Assembly: GCA_031272715.1 (NCBI GenBank)
Contig: JAISTH010000021.1
Coordinates: 1-35,605 of the forward strand
Reading direction: 5' to 3'
DNA: 35,605 bases
Origin: Desulfovibrio sp.
GTDB taxonomy: Bacteria; Desulfobacterota; Desulfovibrionia; Desulfovibrionales; Desulfovibrionaceae
Shown here: positions 19,221 through 29,245 of the stretch, one piece after another
Position numbering within the stretch: the first letter of the stretch is position 1
Layout: every line of letters begins with the position of its first letter
Made by a program: the position numbers and the translations under genes
The notes under the pieces: generated by a model
Told to the model about the DNA's origin: nothing
The model's input: only the letters and a program-made list of their open reading frames with translations
Databases searched by the model: none

Positions 19221-22200
19221 ATGAGCGTCTTGCGCAACGATGCGGGAATTTCGGCCATCTACGGCATCTGCCATGCGTCCGGCGGATCCGTCTCCCACAT
19301 CGGGACGTCCCTTAACGACATCGTCCAGGATGGAGGCATCAGCCTCTCCTCCGGCGAACTCCTGTGGATCACCCGGGTAGCCGCGGACACGTGGCGGACC
19401 AGTGGTGGCGTCAGGTCCCGCTTCATCCCGGCCCTGAGGGACCGCCTCGGGACCGTTGCCGGCGGCAGGAAATTCCTGGCCGCCTTCACCCTTGCCTGCG
19501 CCCTCCAGGGCGTGGCCGCCCCCTGGACGGCCTCGGCGGGGACGCCGGGCGACGGGGATTATGGCGAGGACGTTATCGTCAGCGGCAGCGAGACGTCCTA
19601 CACGGAACTTCCCTCTGACGGCAGTGCCACCATGGGCCTGTACAGTGGCGGATCGGCCATGTATTTGCAGATCGGCAGTGGCGGCTCCCAGTATATATAC
19701 AGCGCTGGCCTGGATGTCGGGGCAACGATATCCGATGGGGGCGAACAGCACATATCCTCCGGCGGCACCGCCAACGGGACAGTGATTGAGGGGGGCAACC
19801 AATACGTCTCCGGCAGCGGTTCAGCGTTGGGCGCGGAGATCATTGATGGCCAGCAGACTATTTATGACAGCGGCTTTGCCTCTGGGACGAGAATAGAAGG
19901 TGGAGAGCAGCATGTTTCTCTCGGAGGATCTGCACTGGAAACGAATATCTATGGAGGTGCACAGCACATCCATGACAGTGGTCTCGCTTCCGGGACAAGA
20001 ATTGAGGGTGGCGAGCAGCACGTCTCAGCTGGCGGGTCTGCGTTTGAAACTACCATCAATGATGGCACCCAACACGTCCATAAAGATGGTTTTGCGTCAG
20101 GGACGACCATCAATAACGATGGAACACAGAACATCTATGCAAGCGGCCTAGCTTCCGCAACGAGCGTAAATGGTGGCACGCAGAATGTTGATGGCGTTTC
20201 GGCATCAGCTGTGTTGACGACAATTGATAATGGTGGCAAGCAGATCGTTCAAAACAGTGGTTATGCTGAAAGAACGACGATTATCGATGGCGAACAGCAC
20301 GTCTCATCAGGTGGATCAGCAATAAGCACGGAAATTAGTGGCGGTTCTCAAATCGTTGGCAATAACGGCTATGCTGAAAATACAAATATCTTCGAGACAG
20401 GTTCTCAAATAGTTCTGGTTGGTGGGTCTGCGAATGGGACGACTATTTCAGGAGGTGAGCAGCATGTCATTGGTGGTATCGCAGAGGATACACATATTTC
20501 TTCTGGTGTTCAATATGTCTCCGACCATGGCTTAGCCAGTGCAACTTCAGTTTTTGCCGATGGCACGCAAAACGTCAACGCTGGTGGGCATGCAGTATCG
20601 ACATATATTAGTGGTATACAGAATGTCGCTGGTGAAGGAGCCGTTGCTGAGATCGCCAAAATCTATGATGACGGCACGCAGAATATAACTGATGGTGGCG
20701 TTGCAATAAGCGCGCAAGTCGAAGGTATTCAGAACGTTTCAAATGGCGGCACCGCATCCGCAACGACTGTCTATGTTGGCGGCGAACAGAACGTCACGGA
20801 TGGTGGCACTGCGATTGACACAACACTGAGTGGCGGCGAACAGAACGTCACAGGTGAAGGCGCAATAGCCGAAAGCACCTATATTAGTGCAGACGGCATA
20901 CAGAATGTAGCAGACGGTGGCGTAGCCACTTCGACAATAATTCATCACGACGGCACCCAAAATATCTTTGCTGGCGGTATAGCCGATTCGACGATCATTT
21001 CAGAAGGTGGCGTCCAAAACATTGCAGGACAGGACGGTAATGTTGGATCGGCCATCAATACCGAGATATTGAGTGGCACCCAGAATGTCTCCGCAGGTGG
21101 CGTAGCTGAGACTACATATATCAAATCTGGTGGCGTCCAGAATGTCTCTTCCGGTGGTACTGCCATTGCGACCTCAATTTTTGCTACTGGATCACAATTC
21201 GTTTCGGGAGTTGCCTCGGACACGACAATTCTAGGTGGCAATCAGTACGTCCAATCCACTGGTTTGGCTTCAGGTACTGTAATTTCTACTGGTAATCAGT
21301 ATGTAGACAAAGGTGGCGTGGCGTCATCTACTTTTATTAGTAATGGCGGCACGCAGCATATCTCCACAAGTGGCATAGCTATAACTACTGAGATCTCCTC
21401 TGGCGGATCGCAAATCGTCTCGACAGGTGGTCTCGCATCATCGACGTATATATATGGCGGCAGCCAAACCGTTTCCGCTGGCGCATCTGCAATTGACACA
21501 ATCATTGATGAAAATAATAATGGCCGTCAATTCGTTTCAGGTGTTGCCTCAAGGACAACAATCAACGCCGGTAGCCAGGTGGTTTCCGCAGCGGCTTCCG
21601 CAGTTTCGACCCAGATTAATGGAGGCGGCAGTCAGCTTGTCAGCTCTGGTGGATCCGCGCTTTCGACGTGGATAAATGAGGGCGGCGTGCAGAGTCTCGC
21701 CGGGTACGCCTCCGGGACCCAGATACAGAATGGTTCCCAGATCGTCTCCGCAACGGGATCCGCGCTGGATACGAGCATAGTCGAGAACGGCACCCAGACC
21801 GTCCGCGGGTATGCCTCCGGGACCTACATCCAGAACGGCACCCAGGTCGTCTCGGGTGCGGGGGCGAAAGCGATTGACACGCATATCGTAGGGGACGGCT
21901 TGCAGCAAGTGCTCAAGAATGCCGTCGCGACGTCCACCTATATTGCGGCTGGCAGCCAAGTCGTTTCTGGTGCCGGTAGCACACAGTACACCGTGATCAC
22001 CGGAGGCAACCAGATCGTTTCCGGCACCGGGGTCGCGACATCGACGACGATCTACGCCGGCACCCAGGACGTCGCGACGACGGGCGTCGGCAGCGCGATC
22101 TTCACGGTGATCTCCGGGGGCACCCAGAACGTCCATAACGGTGCGAAGGCGCTTCAGACGGTGATCACTGCGGGCGTGCAGAGCGTCTACAGCGCAGGTC

Positions 22201-25200
22201 TCGCAAGCGCAACGACCATTCGTGGCGGTACCCAGGACGTCGCAACCAGCGGCATCGCCTCGGCGACCACGATCTCCGGCGGCGTCCAGGCCGTGCACGA
22301 CACCGGACGCGCGGTTAGCACCACCATCACCGGAGGCAACCAGATCGTTTCCGGCACCGGGGTCGCGACATCGACGACGATCTACGCCGGCACCCAGGAC
22401 GTCGCGAACGGCGGTCTCGCCACCTCCACCACCTTGTACAATGCCGGTTCCCAGGTCGTCCACGACTCGGGTTCGGCCAACATCACCGTCATTTCCAGCG
22501 GCGGCCTCCAGGACGTCGCGACCGGCGGCGTCGTTTCCGCCGCAAGCATCTTCAGCGGGGGCTCCCAGGTCGTCCACGACAACGGGAGCGCGCTGTCGAC
22601 CACCGTCTCCAGAGGCGGCACCCAGATCGCCCGGACCGGCGGCATGCTCTCGGGAACCCAGCTCCTGTCCAGCGGCACGCAGATACTCTCTGCAGGCGGC
22701 CTGGCCAACTCCACGGTCATTTCCGCCAAAGGCTCCCAGCTGGTCTTCTCCGGAGGCCTCGCCACATACACCACGGTAAGCTCCGGTGGATCCCAGTTCG
22801 TGTACACGGACGGCATCGCATCCTCGACCAACATCCTTGCGAAGGGCACACAACAGATCGACAAGGGCGGTTCCGCGATCGACACGAAAATCAACTCCGG
22901 CGGCTCCCAGATACTCTCCGGCTACGCCCTTTCCACGACGATCTTCGCCGGGGCCAGCCAGAACGTCCTCTCTGGAGCGGTGGCATCGTCCACGGACGTC
23001 CTCTCCAAGGCCAGCCAGACGGTTTCCAGCGGCGGCACCGCGGTCGAGACGCGAATCGCCGCAGGCGGCGCACAAACTGTCTCTGGCACCGCCATCTCCA
23101 CCACGGTCTCCTCCGCCGGCAGCCAGACCGTCGCCGGCGGCGGCGTGGCATCGGCGACGCTGGTTGATTCCGGCGGTCAGCAGAAACTGTCCTCCGGCGC
23201 GAAGGCCGTGTCCACGATGCTTTCCGGCGCCCAGACCGTCAGTTCGGGTGCCGTCGCATCCGCGACGAACATCTTCGCCGGCGGTGTCCAGACCGTCTCC
23301 GCGGCGGGCAGCGCATGGGGGACGGAGATATCTTCCGGCGGCGTCCAGAATCTCCAAGGCAGCGCCACGTCCACCACCATCAACGGCGGCCTTCAGAACG
23401 TGAATCTCGGAGCCGTTGCCACCGGGACGGACATCATCTCGGGCTCCCAGGTCGTCCTCGGTACCGCAAATGCTACGACGATCAGTTCAGGAGGATTGCA
23501 ACAAGTCCAAGGCGGAAATGTCAGCAATACTGATATTTCCTCGGGTGGCCTCCAGACCCTCGATAATGGAGCTACGGCATCGAGAACGACGATTCTTGGC
23601 GGATTGCAGATCGCTTCCGGTGGTACGACGTTTGACACCGTCATAGATGCAAGCGGTTCTCAGGAACTGCGTGCAGGTGCCACGGATTCGAGAGCCAAGA
23701 TATACAACGGCGTCCAGACCATCTCTGCCGGCGCATCGGCCGTGGATGCCACGCTGTTCGTGGGGGGCACGCAGAACGTCTCCTCCAATGGCCAAGCGAT
23801 AGGCACCACCGTCAGCAGTGGCGGCAACCTCGATGTCCAGACCGGAGGGTCCGCCACCGACGTCAAACGGAAGAACGGCGGCAACGTCAGCGTGGAGGTC
23901 GACGGCAACACGGCCACCCTGGTGTCCGGACAGGATCTTGATCCGTCCCCCACGGGCGGCTTCCGCCTCGAGAACGGCGTCGCCAGCGGGTTCGTCTATT
24001 ACGAGGGCGGCAGCCAGAGAGTCTACAACAGCGGGTCCGCCATCGACACCTACGTCTATTCGGGCGCAGTGCAACATGTCTCCAACGGTGGAACCGCATC
24101 CGGGACCGTGCTCTCGGGAGGCGTCCAGTCCGTCGTCAGCGCCACAGCCTCCGGGACGATGATCGCCGGCGGCTCCCAGTACGTGGCCGGAGGGAGCGGG
24201 CTTGCGGTCGATACCCAGATATCCTCGGGCGGAACCCAGGTCGTCGCCGATGGCGCCTTGGCAGAGGCCACGGACATCTTCTTCGCGGGTTCCCAGATCG
24301 TCTCCTCAGCCGGATCGGCCCGCGGCGTCGTGGTCTCCTCCGGCGGCGCCCTTGACGTGCAGGTCGGCGGACGTGCCACGGAAGTCGACATGAGTCACGG
24401 CGGCATCATCATCGCCGATGTGACCAACATCAAAAGTGGATCCTACGACAACACCTACATATCCGGCACGAACGCCTATGGCTATGAGTTGCTGCTGGAT
24501 AACGGCATCGCCACCGGTTTCATGCTCTATGCAGGCGCAAGCCAGAACGTCTATGACGGAGGCCAGGCCAACAGCACGATCGTCTTCGCGGGAGCCGAGC
24601 AGCGCGTGTACTCCACAGGCATCGCCTCCGGGACGGATCTGCAGGGCGGCACCCAGACCGTGACCGCGAATGGTTACGCCTACGATGCCCATGTGAGCGC
24701 AGGCGCGCTCCAAGCGGTCTCGTCCGGCGGCGTGGCATCGGGAACCATACTCTATGAAGGCGGCAACCAGACTGTAGGAACCGATGGCATCGTCTCCGGC
24801 ACCGTGCTCTCCGGCGGTGCTACCCAGACGATCTTTGCCGGTGGCTTGGCGGTCGGCGATGTGGTCAGCGGAGGCGGCACTGTCGTCGTCTCCTCCGGCG
24901 GCGTTGCGATGAACACCGAGATTTCCGCCCTAGGCAACGTATATGTCTCCTCCGGAGGCAATGCGGTCGAGACGCATGTTTCCTCGCAGGGCACGATGGC
25001 CGTCCTTACGGGCGGTTCTGCGACGGACACCGTCATCTCTTCCGCAGGTACCGTGACTTTCACGGGCAGCGCGACCCTCATCGGGACCGAAGTCCAGAGT
25101 GGAGGCGTGCTCAACGCGCAGATGGCAGACAGCGCACGACTCGGCGGAAGCACCGTCATCAGCGAGGGCGGCATATTCAGAGGGGATGGATCCATCATTC

Positions 25201-28200
25201 TGGATGGTGCCGGCGCGGTTCTCGACTGGGATGTGGGAGATGGCGGGGCGCAATTGGATGCGTCTCTCAACGGCGAAGGCGGTGTCGTGAAATCCGGCAC
25301 GGGAGTCCTTCTGCTTGCCGGGAACAACACCTATTCCGGTGGAACGCTGATACACGCCGGGACCCTCGTCGGGAACATCGGGTCGGGCGGAGATCTGACG
25401 GTGTCGGCGAGTGCCACGTATGACGGCAACAAGGTCGCGCAGACCGTCGGGAGCCTTGACGGGGCTGGAACGATCCATAACACCAACGGTCTCACGGTCA
25501 CCAGCGGCGGCATCTTCGAAGGTGTCATCGATGGCACCAACACGTCCCTCGTTGTGGAAGGCGCGGGCACGACTCTCTCCCTTAGGGGTAGTGCGAACGC
25601 CTACAAGGCCACGATCGTCGGTTCTGGGGCGACCGTGGAGGGCAATGTCGCCGCGGGTGCGGACCTCACCTTGGCAGGCGCAAGCGCGACTTTCAACGGG
25701 ATCGGATACGACTCCGCCGGTTTCACCAGCATGGTCGAACGCACCGTTGGAGTACTCTCCGGCGTCAGCGGCACCACGATCAAGAACACGAAAGTCCTCA
25801 CGGTGACGGGCGGCGGCATATTCGAAGGTTCCATTTCGGCCAACACTGATGGAACAAAGACCGATCTCGTTGTCAACGCCTCCAACAAGGAAACCGAACT
25901 GGTACTTACCGGAAACAACAACATTAGCAACACGATCATCTCCAAGGGCACCCTCGCCATCAACAGTGATGCGAACGTGGGCGGGAGTGCCGGATATCAC
26001 GGTATCGGCGATGGCGGCGTCCTGCGGTTGACGGGTTCCTCCTACAACACGGACTGGGATATGATGGGCGGCTCGGGCACGATTGATGTCGTCACCGGTG
26101 CCCAGTTCGGCGGACTCCTCACGGGGGCATCGGCGTCCCTCATCAAGGAAGGGAATGGAGTCCTGCTGCTGACGAACTCCAGCAACACCTATACCGGATC
26201 CACGGTCATCAACTCCGGCGTGCTTGCCGGGCATCTGCAGTCCGGCACCATGTACATCGGATCCAGCGGCACCTACGACGGCGGCGTCTACGCGGATCTC
26301 GCGGCCTATTCCGCAGGGGTCGCCTCGGGGGGCGTCTCCAAGGTCGACCGCACCTTCGAGAAGTTGGACGGCGTCTCCGGTGCCACGGTCAAGAACATCT
26401 CCAACGTCAACGTCTCCGGCGGCTACTTCGCGGGCTCGATCGACGAGACGAACGTCAACCTCAACAAGATCGGCAGCGGCACCTTCTATCTCGCCGGCAG
26501 CAACGCCTACACCGGCGACACGAACGTCAGCGAGGGAACCCTCGCCGGGAACATCGCCTCGGGCAACCTCACCATCTTCGACGGCGCGACCTTCGACGGC
26601 GCGCAATACAGCCTGAACGCCGACGGCACCGTGAATTCCAAGGGCACCACCGGCACCCACGTCATCACGACGCTTACCGGCGTCGACAGCGCATCGAGTG
26701 CCAGGATCACGAACGCCCACCTCATGATCCGTTCCGGCGGCAGCTTCAACGGCATCATCGAGGGGAAGGACACGTCCATCATCCTCGACGGCGGAACCCT
26801 CTCCCTGAACGGCACGAACGCCTATCAAGGCGGCACCGTGGTGCAGGGCGGAAGCCTCGTTCTGGAAAGCGACGCCAACATGGGCAGCGCGACGAACGGG
26901 AAGAACATCCTCGCCGCGGGCGGCGTGCTCCACCTGACCGCCGCAAGCGCGACCTACTCGGCGGATTGGACCCTCAGCGGACAGAAGCCCTACGACTCCA
27001 ACGGCAACGTCGCGAGCAAGGTCTCGAGCGGCGTGGTCGCCGACTCCAAGGGCGTCATCCTGGTGGATTCCGGCAACACCGTGAAACTGACGGGCGCCTT
27101 CACCGGCACCGGCGGACTGGTCGTGAGCGCGAACGGCGGCTACGTCAACCTCGCCGGGGCCAACACGTACACCGGCGGCACGGTCCTGGATTCCGGCGAG
27201 ACCTACGGGAACCTCCCGGAGAAGGGCGACCTGCTGATATCCAGCGGTGCGCTGTATGACGGCCAGGGCCTTGCCCGGGTTCTCGGCAAGCTGGAAGGCG
27301 AGGGCGACGTCCGCAGCGTCGCCAGCCTCACCGTGACGGGCGGCACCTACAGCGGCCTGTTCGGCGACGTCTACGGCCTGACCAAGGCGGGCAAGGTCGG
27401 ATCGGCCGCGGACACCTTCACCATGATGTCGGCGCGCCTCAACGGAGGACCCGTGACGGTCGAGGCCGGCAGCCTGGTCCTGGGCGCGGACGCGTCCATC
27501 GGCAATCCTTCGACCCTGACCATCTGGAACGGGGCGACGCTGGATATCACAAGCGCGACCATCTACAAGACGGGAACGTACAATTCCGGCACCGTGCCCT
27601 CCGACGATGTCGAGGAGGACGAAGAGGTCCTGGCCGAGGAGGCTTCGGACGTGACCGAGAGGACCGCCGCCGAGGATCTGCTGGCGGCCACCAGTGCGGC
27701 CACACCGGTGTCCGTGTACACCGTCACCGCGACGAACACCACTCTCAACAGCTACACGCTGACGACGAACAACCTCGTGGTGGGCCGGCCCTTCGATGCG
27801 GTCGATCCGGGTGCGGACTCCCTGACGGCCTACTTCAAGGGCGACCTGAGGGTCGGCGGCACGGCGGCCGCTCCCGGCAGGATGACCTACTACGTGCCCC
27901 AGGGAGCCGCCAACGGCACGACCTTGCTGTCCGTGGCGGGCAGCGTCGAGGTCGCCCACGCGAACATCAGCCTCAACTTCTCCGGGGCCCGCAGCGAACT
28001 CTCCCCCGGGCAGTCCCTGAAGCTCATCGACGTCCAGAGCGGGAAGGACGGCGGCAGCGGCAAGGGCACGTACGGCGACGGGACGAACGCCGACGGCACT
28101 CCCAACCTGACGACCCTGACGCTGGAGACGAACACGGGCGAGCGGTTCACCCTGCAGATCGACCCCAACGATCCCAACGACCTTCTGGCGGTGCTTGCGA

Positions 28201-29168
28201 GCCTCAACCCCACCGGTCCCACCTACGAACGGATGAAGGCCTACGTGGAGGCCAAGATGGCCTCCCTCGCCCTGGTCAACCAGGGGCAGGACTTCATCAT
28301 CGCCAAAGGCACGGCGAGCGCACTGGATGCGACCTTGGGCGAGGGCATGCGCGTCGGGGCCTTCGGCGGCGTGGAAGGCAGCTGGTCCCGGTACGAGACC
28401 GGATCCCACGTGGATGTGGGAGGCCAGACCCTGCTCGCCGGCATAGGCATCGGCGGGGACACCCCGGTCGGACGTCTCGCCATGGGCGGCTTCTTCGAGG
28501 CCGGCTTCGGCAACTACTCCACCTTCAACTCCTTCGACGCCGCGGAGTCCGTCTCCGGCAAGGGGAACATGTCCTACTACGGCGGCGGCATCCTGGCGCG
28601 CCTGAACACGATCTCCGGCCTCTACGTCGAGGGATCCGTCAGGACCGGTCGGTCGAGGATGGACTACAAGACCAGCGACATCCAGTACAATGGGCAGAAC
28701 GCCAACTTCTCCACGGAGACGCTCTATTACGGCGGCCATGGCGGGGTGGGATGGGCCCTGGAGCTGCCCGGCTCGGAAGGCAAGGCGACCCTGGATCTCT
28801 CCGCGAAGCTGCTCTGGACGCATACGGCCGGGGACACGGTGTCCGTCTATCAGGATTCGCTGAAGTTCGGGGATGCGGACTCCGTCCGCCTGCGCATGGG
28901 CGGCCGGCTCTCCGTCGCCTTCATGGAGCGTTTCGGCGGATACATCGGGACCTACTACGAGCGGGAGTTCAACGGCAAGCAGACGGCCTCGGTGAACGGG
29001 CGCAGTCTGGAATCCCCGAGCCTCGAGGGGGACACCGGGATATTCGAGGCCGGGCTGACCTTCAAGCCCGGGGAGGACACGCCTCTCTTCATCGACATCG
29101 GCGGCCAGGGATTCCTCGGCAAGCGTCAGGGTGCCGGCGGGAACATGCAGCTGCGCCTGGAGTACTGA
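19221..29168 (+). CDS. Giant AIDA-type autotransporter (type Va secretion), about 3315 residues
   Basis: A surface or secreted adhesin-like protein. I chose the ATG at 19221 because AAGGGGG lies 6 nt upstream. The first 80 or so residues form an unusually long leader; the signal peptide follows (RKFLAAFTLACALQGVAAPW, cut likely after TASA, near residue 107). Residues about 147-1960 hold roughly 90 AIDA-type repeats of 18-20 residues (GGTQNVSSGGTASATTI type). Passenger-associated beta-strand repeats (LLLAGNNTYSGGTLIHAGTL type) follow at about 2024-2660, then an acidic insert (DDVEEDEEVLAEEASD, about 2795-2810). A helical linker at about 3000-3045 leads into the beta-barrel from GSWSRYETG (about 3047), which ends LRLEY with the terminal aromatic used by BAM. 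I see no Cys after the signal peptide, as usual for autotransporters. The repeats suggest a beta-helix; the ligand is unknown. Confidence 0.95.
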   Translation: MSVLRNDAGISAIYGICHASGGSVSHIGTSLNDIVQDGGISLSSGELLWITRVAADTWRTSGGVRSRFIPALRDRLGTVAGGRKFLAAFTLACALQGVAAPWTASAGTPGDGDYGEDVIVSGSETSYTELPSDGSATMGLYSGGSAMYLQIGSGGSQYIYSAGLDVGATISDGGEQHISSGGTANGTVIEGGNQYVSGSGSALGAEIIDGQQTIYDSGFASGTRIEGGEQHVSLGGSALETNIYGGAQHIHDSGLASGTRIEGGEQHVSAGGSAFETTINDGTQHVHKDGFASGTTINNDGTQNIYASGLASATSVNGGTQNVDGVSASAVLTTIDNGGKQIVQNSGYAERTTIIDGEQHVSSGGSAISTEISGGSQIVGNNGYAENTNIFETGSQIVLVGGSANGTTISGGEQHVIGGIAEDTHISSGVQYVSDHGLASATSVFADGTQNVNAGGHAVSTYISGIQNVAGEGAVAEIAKIYDDGTQNITDGGVAISAQVEGIQNVSNGGTASATTVYVGGEQNVTDGGTAIDTTLSGGEQNVTGEGAIAESTYISADGIQNVADGGVATSTIIHHDGTQNIFAGGIADSTIISEGGVQNIAGQDGNVGSAINTEILSGTQNVSAGGVAETTYIKSGGVQNVSSGGTAIATSIFATGSQFVSGVASDTTILGGNQYVQSTGLASGTVISTGNQYVDKGGVASSTFISNGGTQHISTSGIAITTEISSGGSQIVSTGGLASSTYIYGGSQTVSAGASAIDTIIDENNNGRQFVSGVASRTTINAGSQVVSAAASAVSTQINGGGSQLVSSGGSALSTWINEGGVQSLAGYASGTQIQNGSQIVSATGSALDTSIVENGTQTVRGYASGTYIQNGTQVVSGAGAKAIDTHIVGDGLQQVLKNAVATSTYIAAGSQVVSGAGSTQYTVITGGNQIVSGTGVATSTTIYAGTQDVATTGVGSAIFTVISGGTQNVHNGAKALQTVITAGVQSVYSAGLASATTIRGGTQDVATSGIASATTISGGVQAVHDTGRAVSTTITGGNQIVSGTGVATSTTIYAGTQDVANGGLATSTTLYNAGSQVVHDSGSANITVISSGGLQDVATGGVVSAASIFSGGSQVVHDNGSALSTTVSRGGTQIARTGGMLSGTQLLSSGTQILSAGGLANSTVISAKGSQLVFSGGLATYTTVSSGGSQFVYTDGIASSTNILAKGTQQIDKGGSAIDTKINSGGSQILSGYALSTTIFAGASQNVLSGAVASSTDVLSKASQTVSSGGTAVETRIAAGGAQTVSGTAISTTVSSAGSQTVAGGGVASATLVDSGGQQKLSSGAKAVSTMLSGAQTVSSGAVASATNIFAGGVQTVSAAGSAWGTEISSGGVQNLQGSATSTTINGGLQNVNLGAVATGTDIISGSQVVLGTANATTISSGGLQQVQGGNVSNTDISSGGLQTLDNGATASRTTILGGLQIASGGTTFDTVIDASGSQELRAGATDSRAKIYNGVQTISAGASAVDATLFVGGTQNVSSNGQAIGTTVSSGGNLDVQTGGSATDVKRKNGGNVSVEVDGNTATLVSGQDLDPSPTGGFRLENGVASGFVYYEGGSQRVYNSGSAIDTYVYSGAVQHVSNGGTASGTVLSGGVQSVVSATASGTMIAGGSQYVAGGSGLAVDTQISSGGTQVVADGALAEATDIFFAGSQIVSSAGSARGVVVSSGGALDVQVGGRATEVDMSHGGIIIADVTNIKSGSYDNTYISGTNAYGYELLLDNGIATGFMLYAGASQNVYDGGQANSTIVFAGAEQRVYSTGIASGTDLQGGTQTVTANGYAYDAHVSAGALQAVSSGGVASGTILYEGGNQTVGTDGIVSGTVLSGGATQTIFAGGLAVGDVVSGGGTVVVSSGGVAMNTEISALGNVYVSSGGNAVETHVSSQGTMAVLTGGSATDTVISSAGTVTFTGSATLIGTEVQSGGVLNAQMADSARLGGSTVISEGGIFRGDGSIILDGAGAVLDWDVGDGGAQLDASLNGEGGVVKSGTGVLLLAGNNTYSGGTLIHAGTLVGNIGSGGDLTVSASATYDGNKVAQTVGSLDGAGTIHNTNGLTVTSGGIFEGVIDGTNTSLVVEGAGTTLSLRGSANAYKATIVGSGATVEGNVAAGADLTLAGASATFNGIGYDSAGFTSMVERTVGVLSGVSGTTIKNTKVLTVTGGGIFEGSISANTDGTKTDLVVNASNKETELVLTGNNNISNTIISKGTLAINSDANVGGSAGYHGIGDGGVLRLTGSSYNTDWDMMGGSGTIDVVTGAQFGGLLTGASASLIKEGNGVLLLTNSSNTYTGSTVINSGVLAGHLQSGTMYIGSSGTYDGGVYADLAAYSAGVASGGVSKVDRTFEKLDGVSGATVKNISNVNVSGGYFAGSIDETNVNLNKIGSGTFYLAGSNAYTGDTNVSEGTLAGNIASGNLTIFDGATFDGAQYSLNADGTVNSKGTTGTHVITTLTGVDSASSARITNAHLMIRSGGSFNGIIEGKDTSIILDGGTLSLNGTNAYQGGTVVQGGSLVLESDANMGSATNGKNILAAGGVLHLTAASATYSADWTLSGQKPYDSNGNVASKVSSGVVADSKGVILVDSGNTVKLTGAFTGTGGLVVSANGGYVNLAGANTYTGGTVLDSGETYGNLPEKGDLLISSGALYDGQGLARVLGKLEGEGDVRSVASLTVTGGTYSGLFGDVYGLTKAGKVGSAADTFTMMSARLNGGPVTVEAGSLVLGADASIGNPSTLTIWNGATLDITSATIYKTGTYNSGTVPSDDVEEDEEVLAEEASDVTERTAAEDLLAATSAATPVSVYTVTATNTTLNSYTLTTNNLVVGRPFDAVDPGADSLTAYFKGDLRVGGTAAAPGRMTYYVPQGAANGTTLLSVAGSVEVAHANISLNFSGARSELSPGQSLKLIDVQSGKDGGSGKGTYGDGTNADGTPNLTTLTLETNTGERFTLQIDPNDPNDLLAVLASLNPTGPTYERMKAYVEAKMASLALVNQGQDFIIAKGTASALDATLGEGMRVGAFGGVEGSWSRYETGSHVDVGGQTLLAGIGIGGDTPVGRLAMGGFFEAGFGNYSTFNSFDAAESVSGKGNMSYYGGGILARLNTISGLYVEGSVRTGRSRMDYKTSDIQYNGQNANFSTETLYYGGHGGVGWALELPGSEGKATLDLSAKLLWTHTAGDTVSVYQDSLKFGDADSVRLRMGGRLSVAFMERFGGYIGTYYEREFNGKQTASVNGRSLESPSLEGDTGIFEAGLTFKPGEDTPLFIDIGGQGFLGKRQGAGGNMQLRLEY
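19660..25100 (+). repeat. AIDA-type repeat region of the autotransporter
   Basis: The DNA encodes roughly 90 imperfect units of 54-60 bp, each with a GG(T/S)Q(N/I/V)V core followed by a turn such as SGG(T/S)A. Two longer linkers break the series at about 23862-24024 and 24388-24552 and resemble each other (GFRLENGVASGFVYYEGGSQ and YELLLDNGIATGFMLYAGAS). Units before about 21550 are AT-richer than units after it. Confidence 0.9.
21996..22407 (+). repeat. Exact 82-bp direct repeat inside the passenger
   Basis: 21996-22077 and 22326-22407 are identical over 82 bp (encoding ITGGNQIVSGTGVATSTT and onward) and lie 330 bp apart. Most other units differ at many sites, so this is a recent duplication or gene conversion event. 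Confidence 0.85.
25290..27240 (+). repeat. Passenger-associated beta-strand repeats (PATR type)
   Basis: At least five units with the pattern G-x-L-x-L-x-G-x-N-x-Y-x-G-x-T-x-I-x-x-G-x-L are visible: NNTYSGGTLIHAGTL, SNTYTGSTVINSGVL, SNAYTGDTNVSEGTL, TNAYQGGTVVQGGSL and ANTYTGGTVLDSGET. They sit between the AIDA repeats and the beta-barrel, where such units extend the beta-helix. Confidence 0.85.
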
Positions 29169-29206
29169 CCGGGAGGGGCCTCGGCCCCGCAAACGGACCG
29201 AAAATG

Positions 29207-29245
29207 GCCGCGGCGTCCCTTTTGGGGGCGTCGCGGCTTTGTTTT
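29207..29245 (+). terminator. Intrinsic terminator after the autotransporter
   Basis: A 13-bp stem with two G-T pairs (29207-29219 and 29225-29237) is followed by TTTGTTTT. It starts 38 nt after the stop codon. Confidence 0.85.

Noticed and set aside
19660..25100. Possible non-coding tandem repeat or CRISPR
   Set aside because: The frame is open throughout and the repeats are protein-level AIDA units with synonymous variation.
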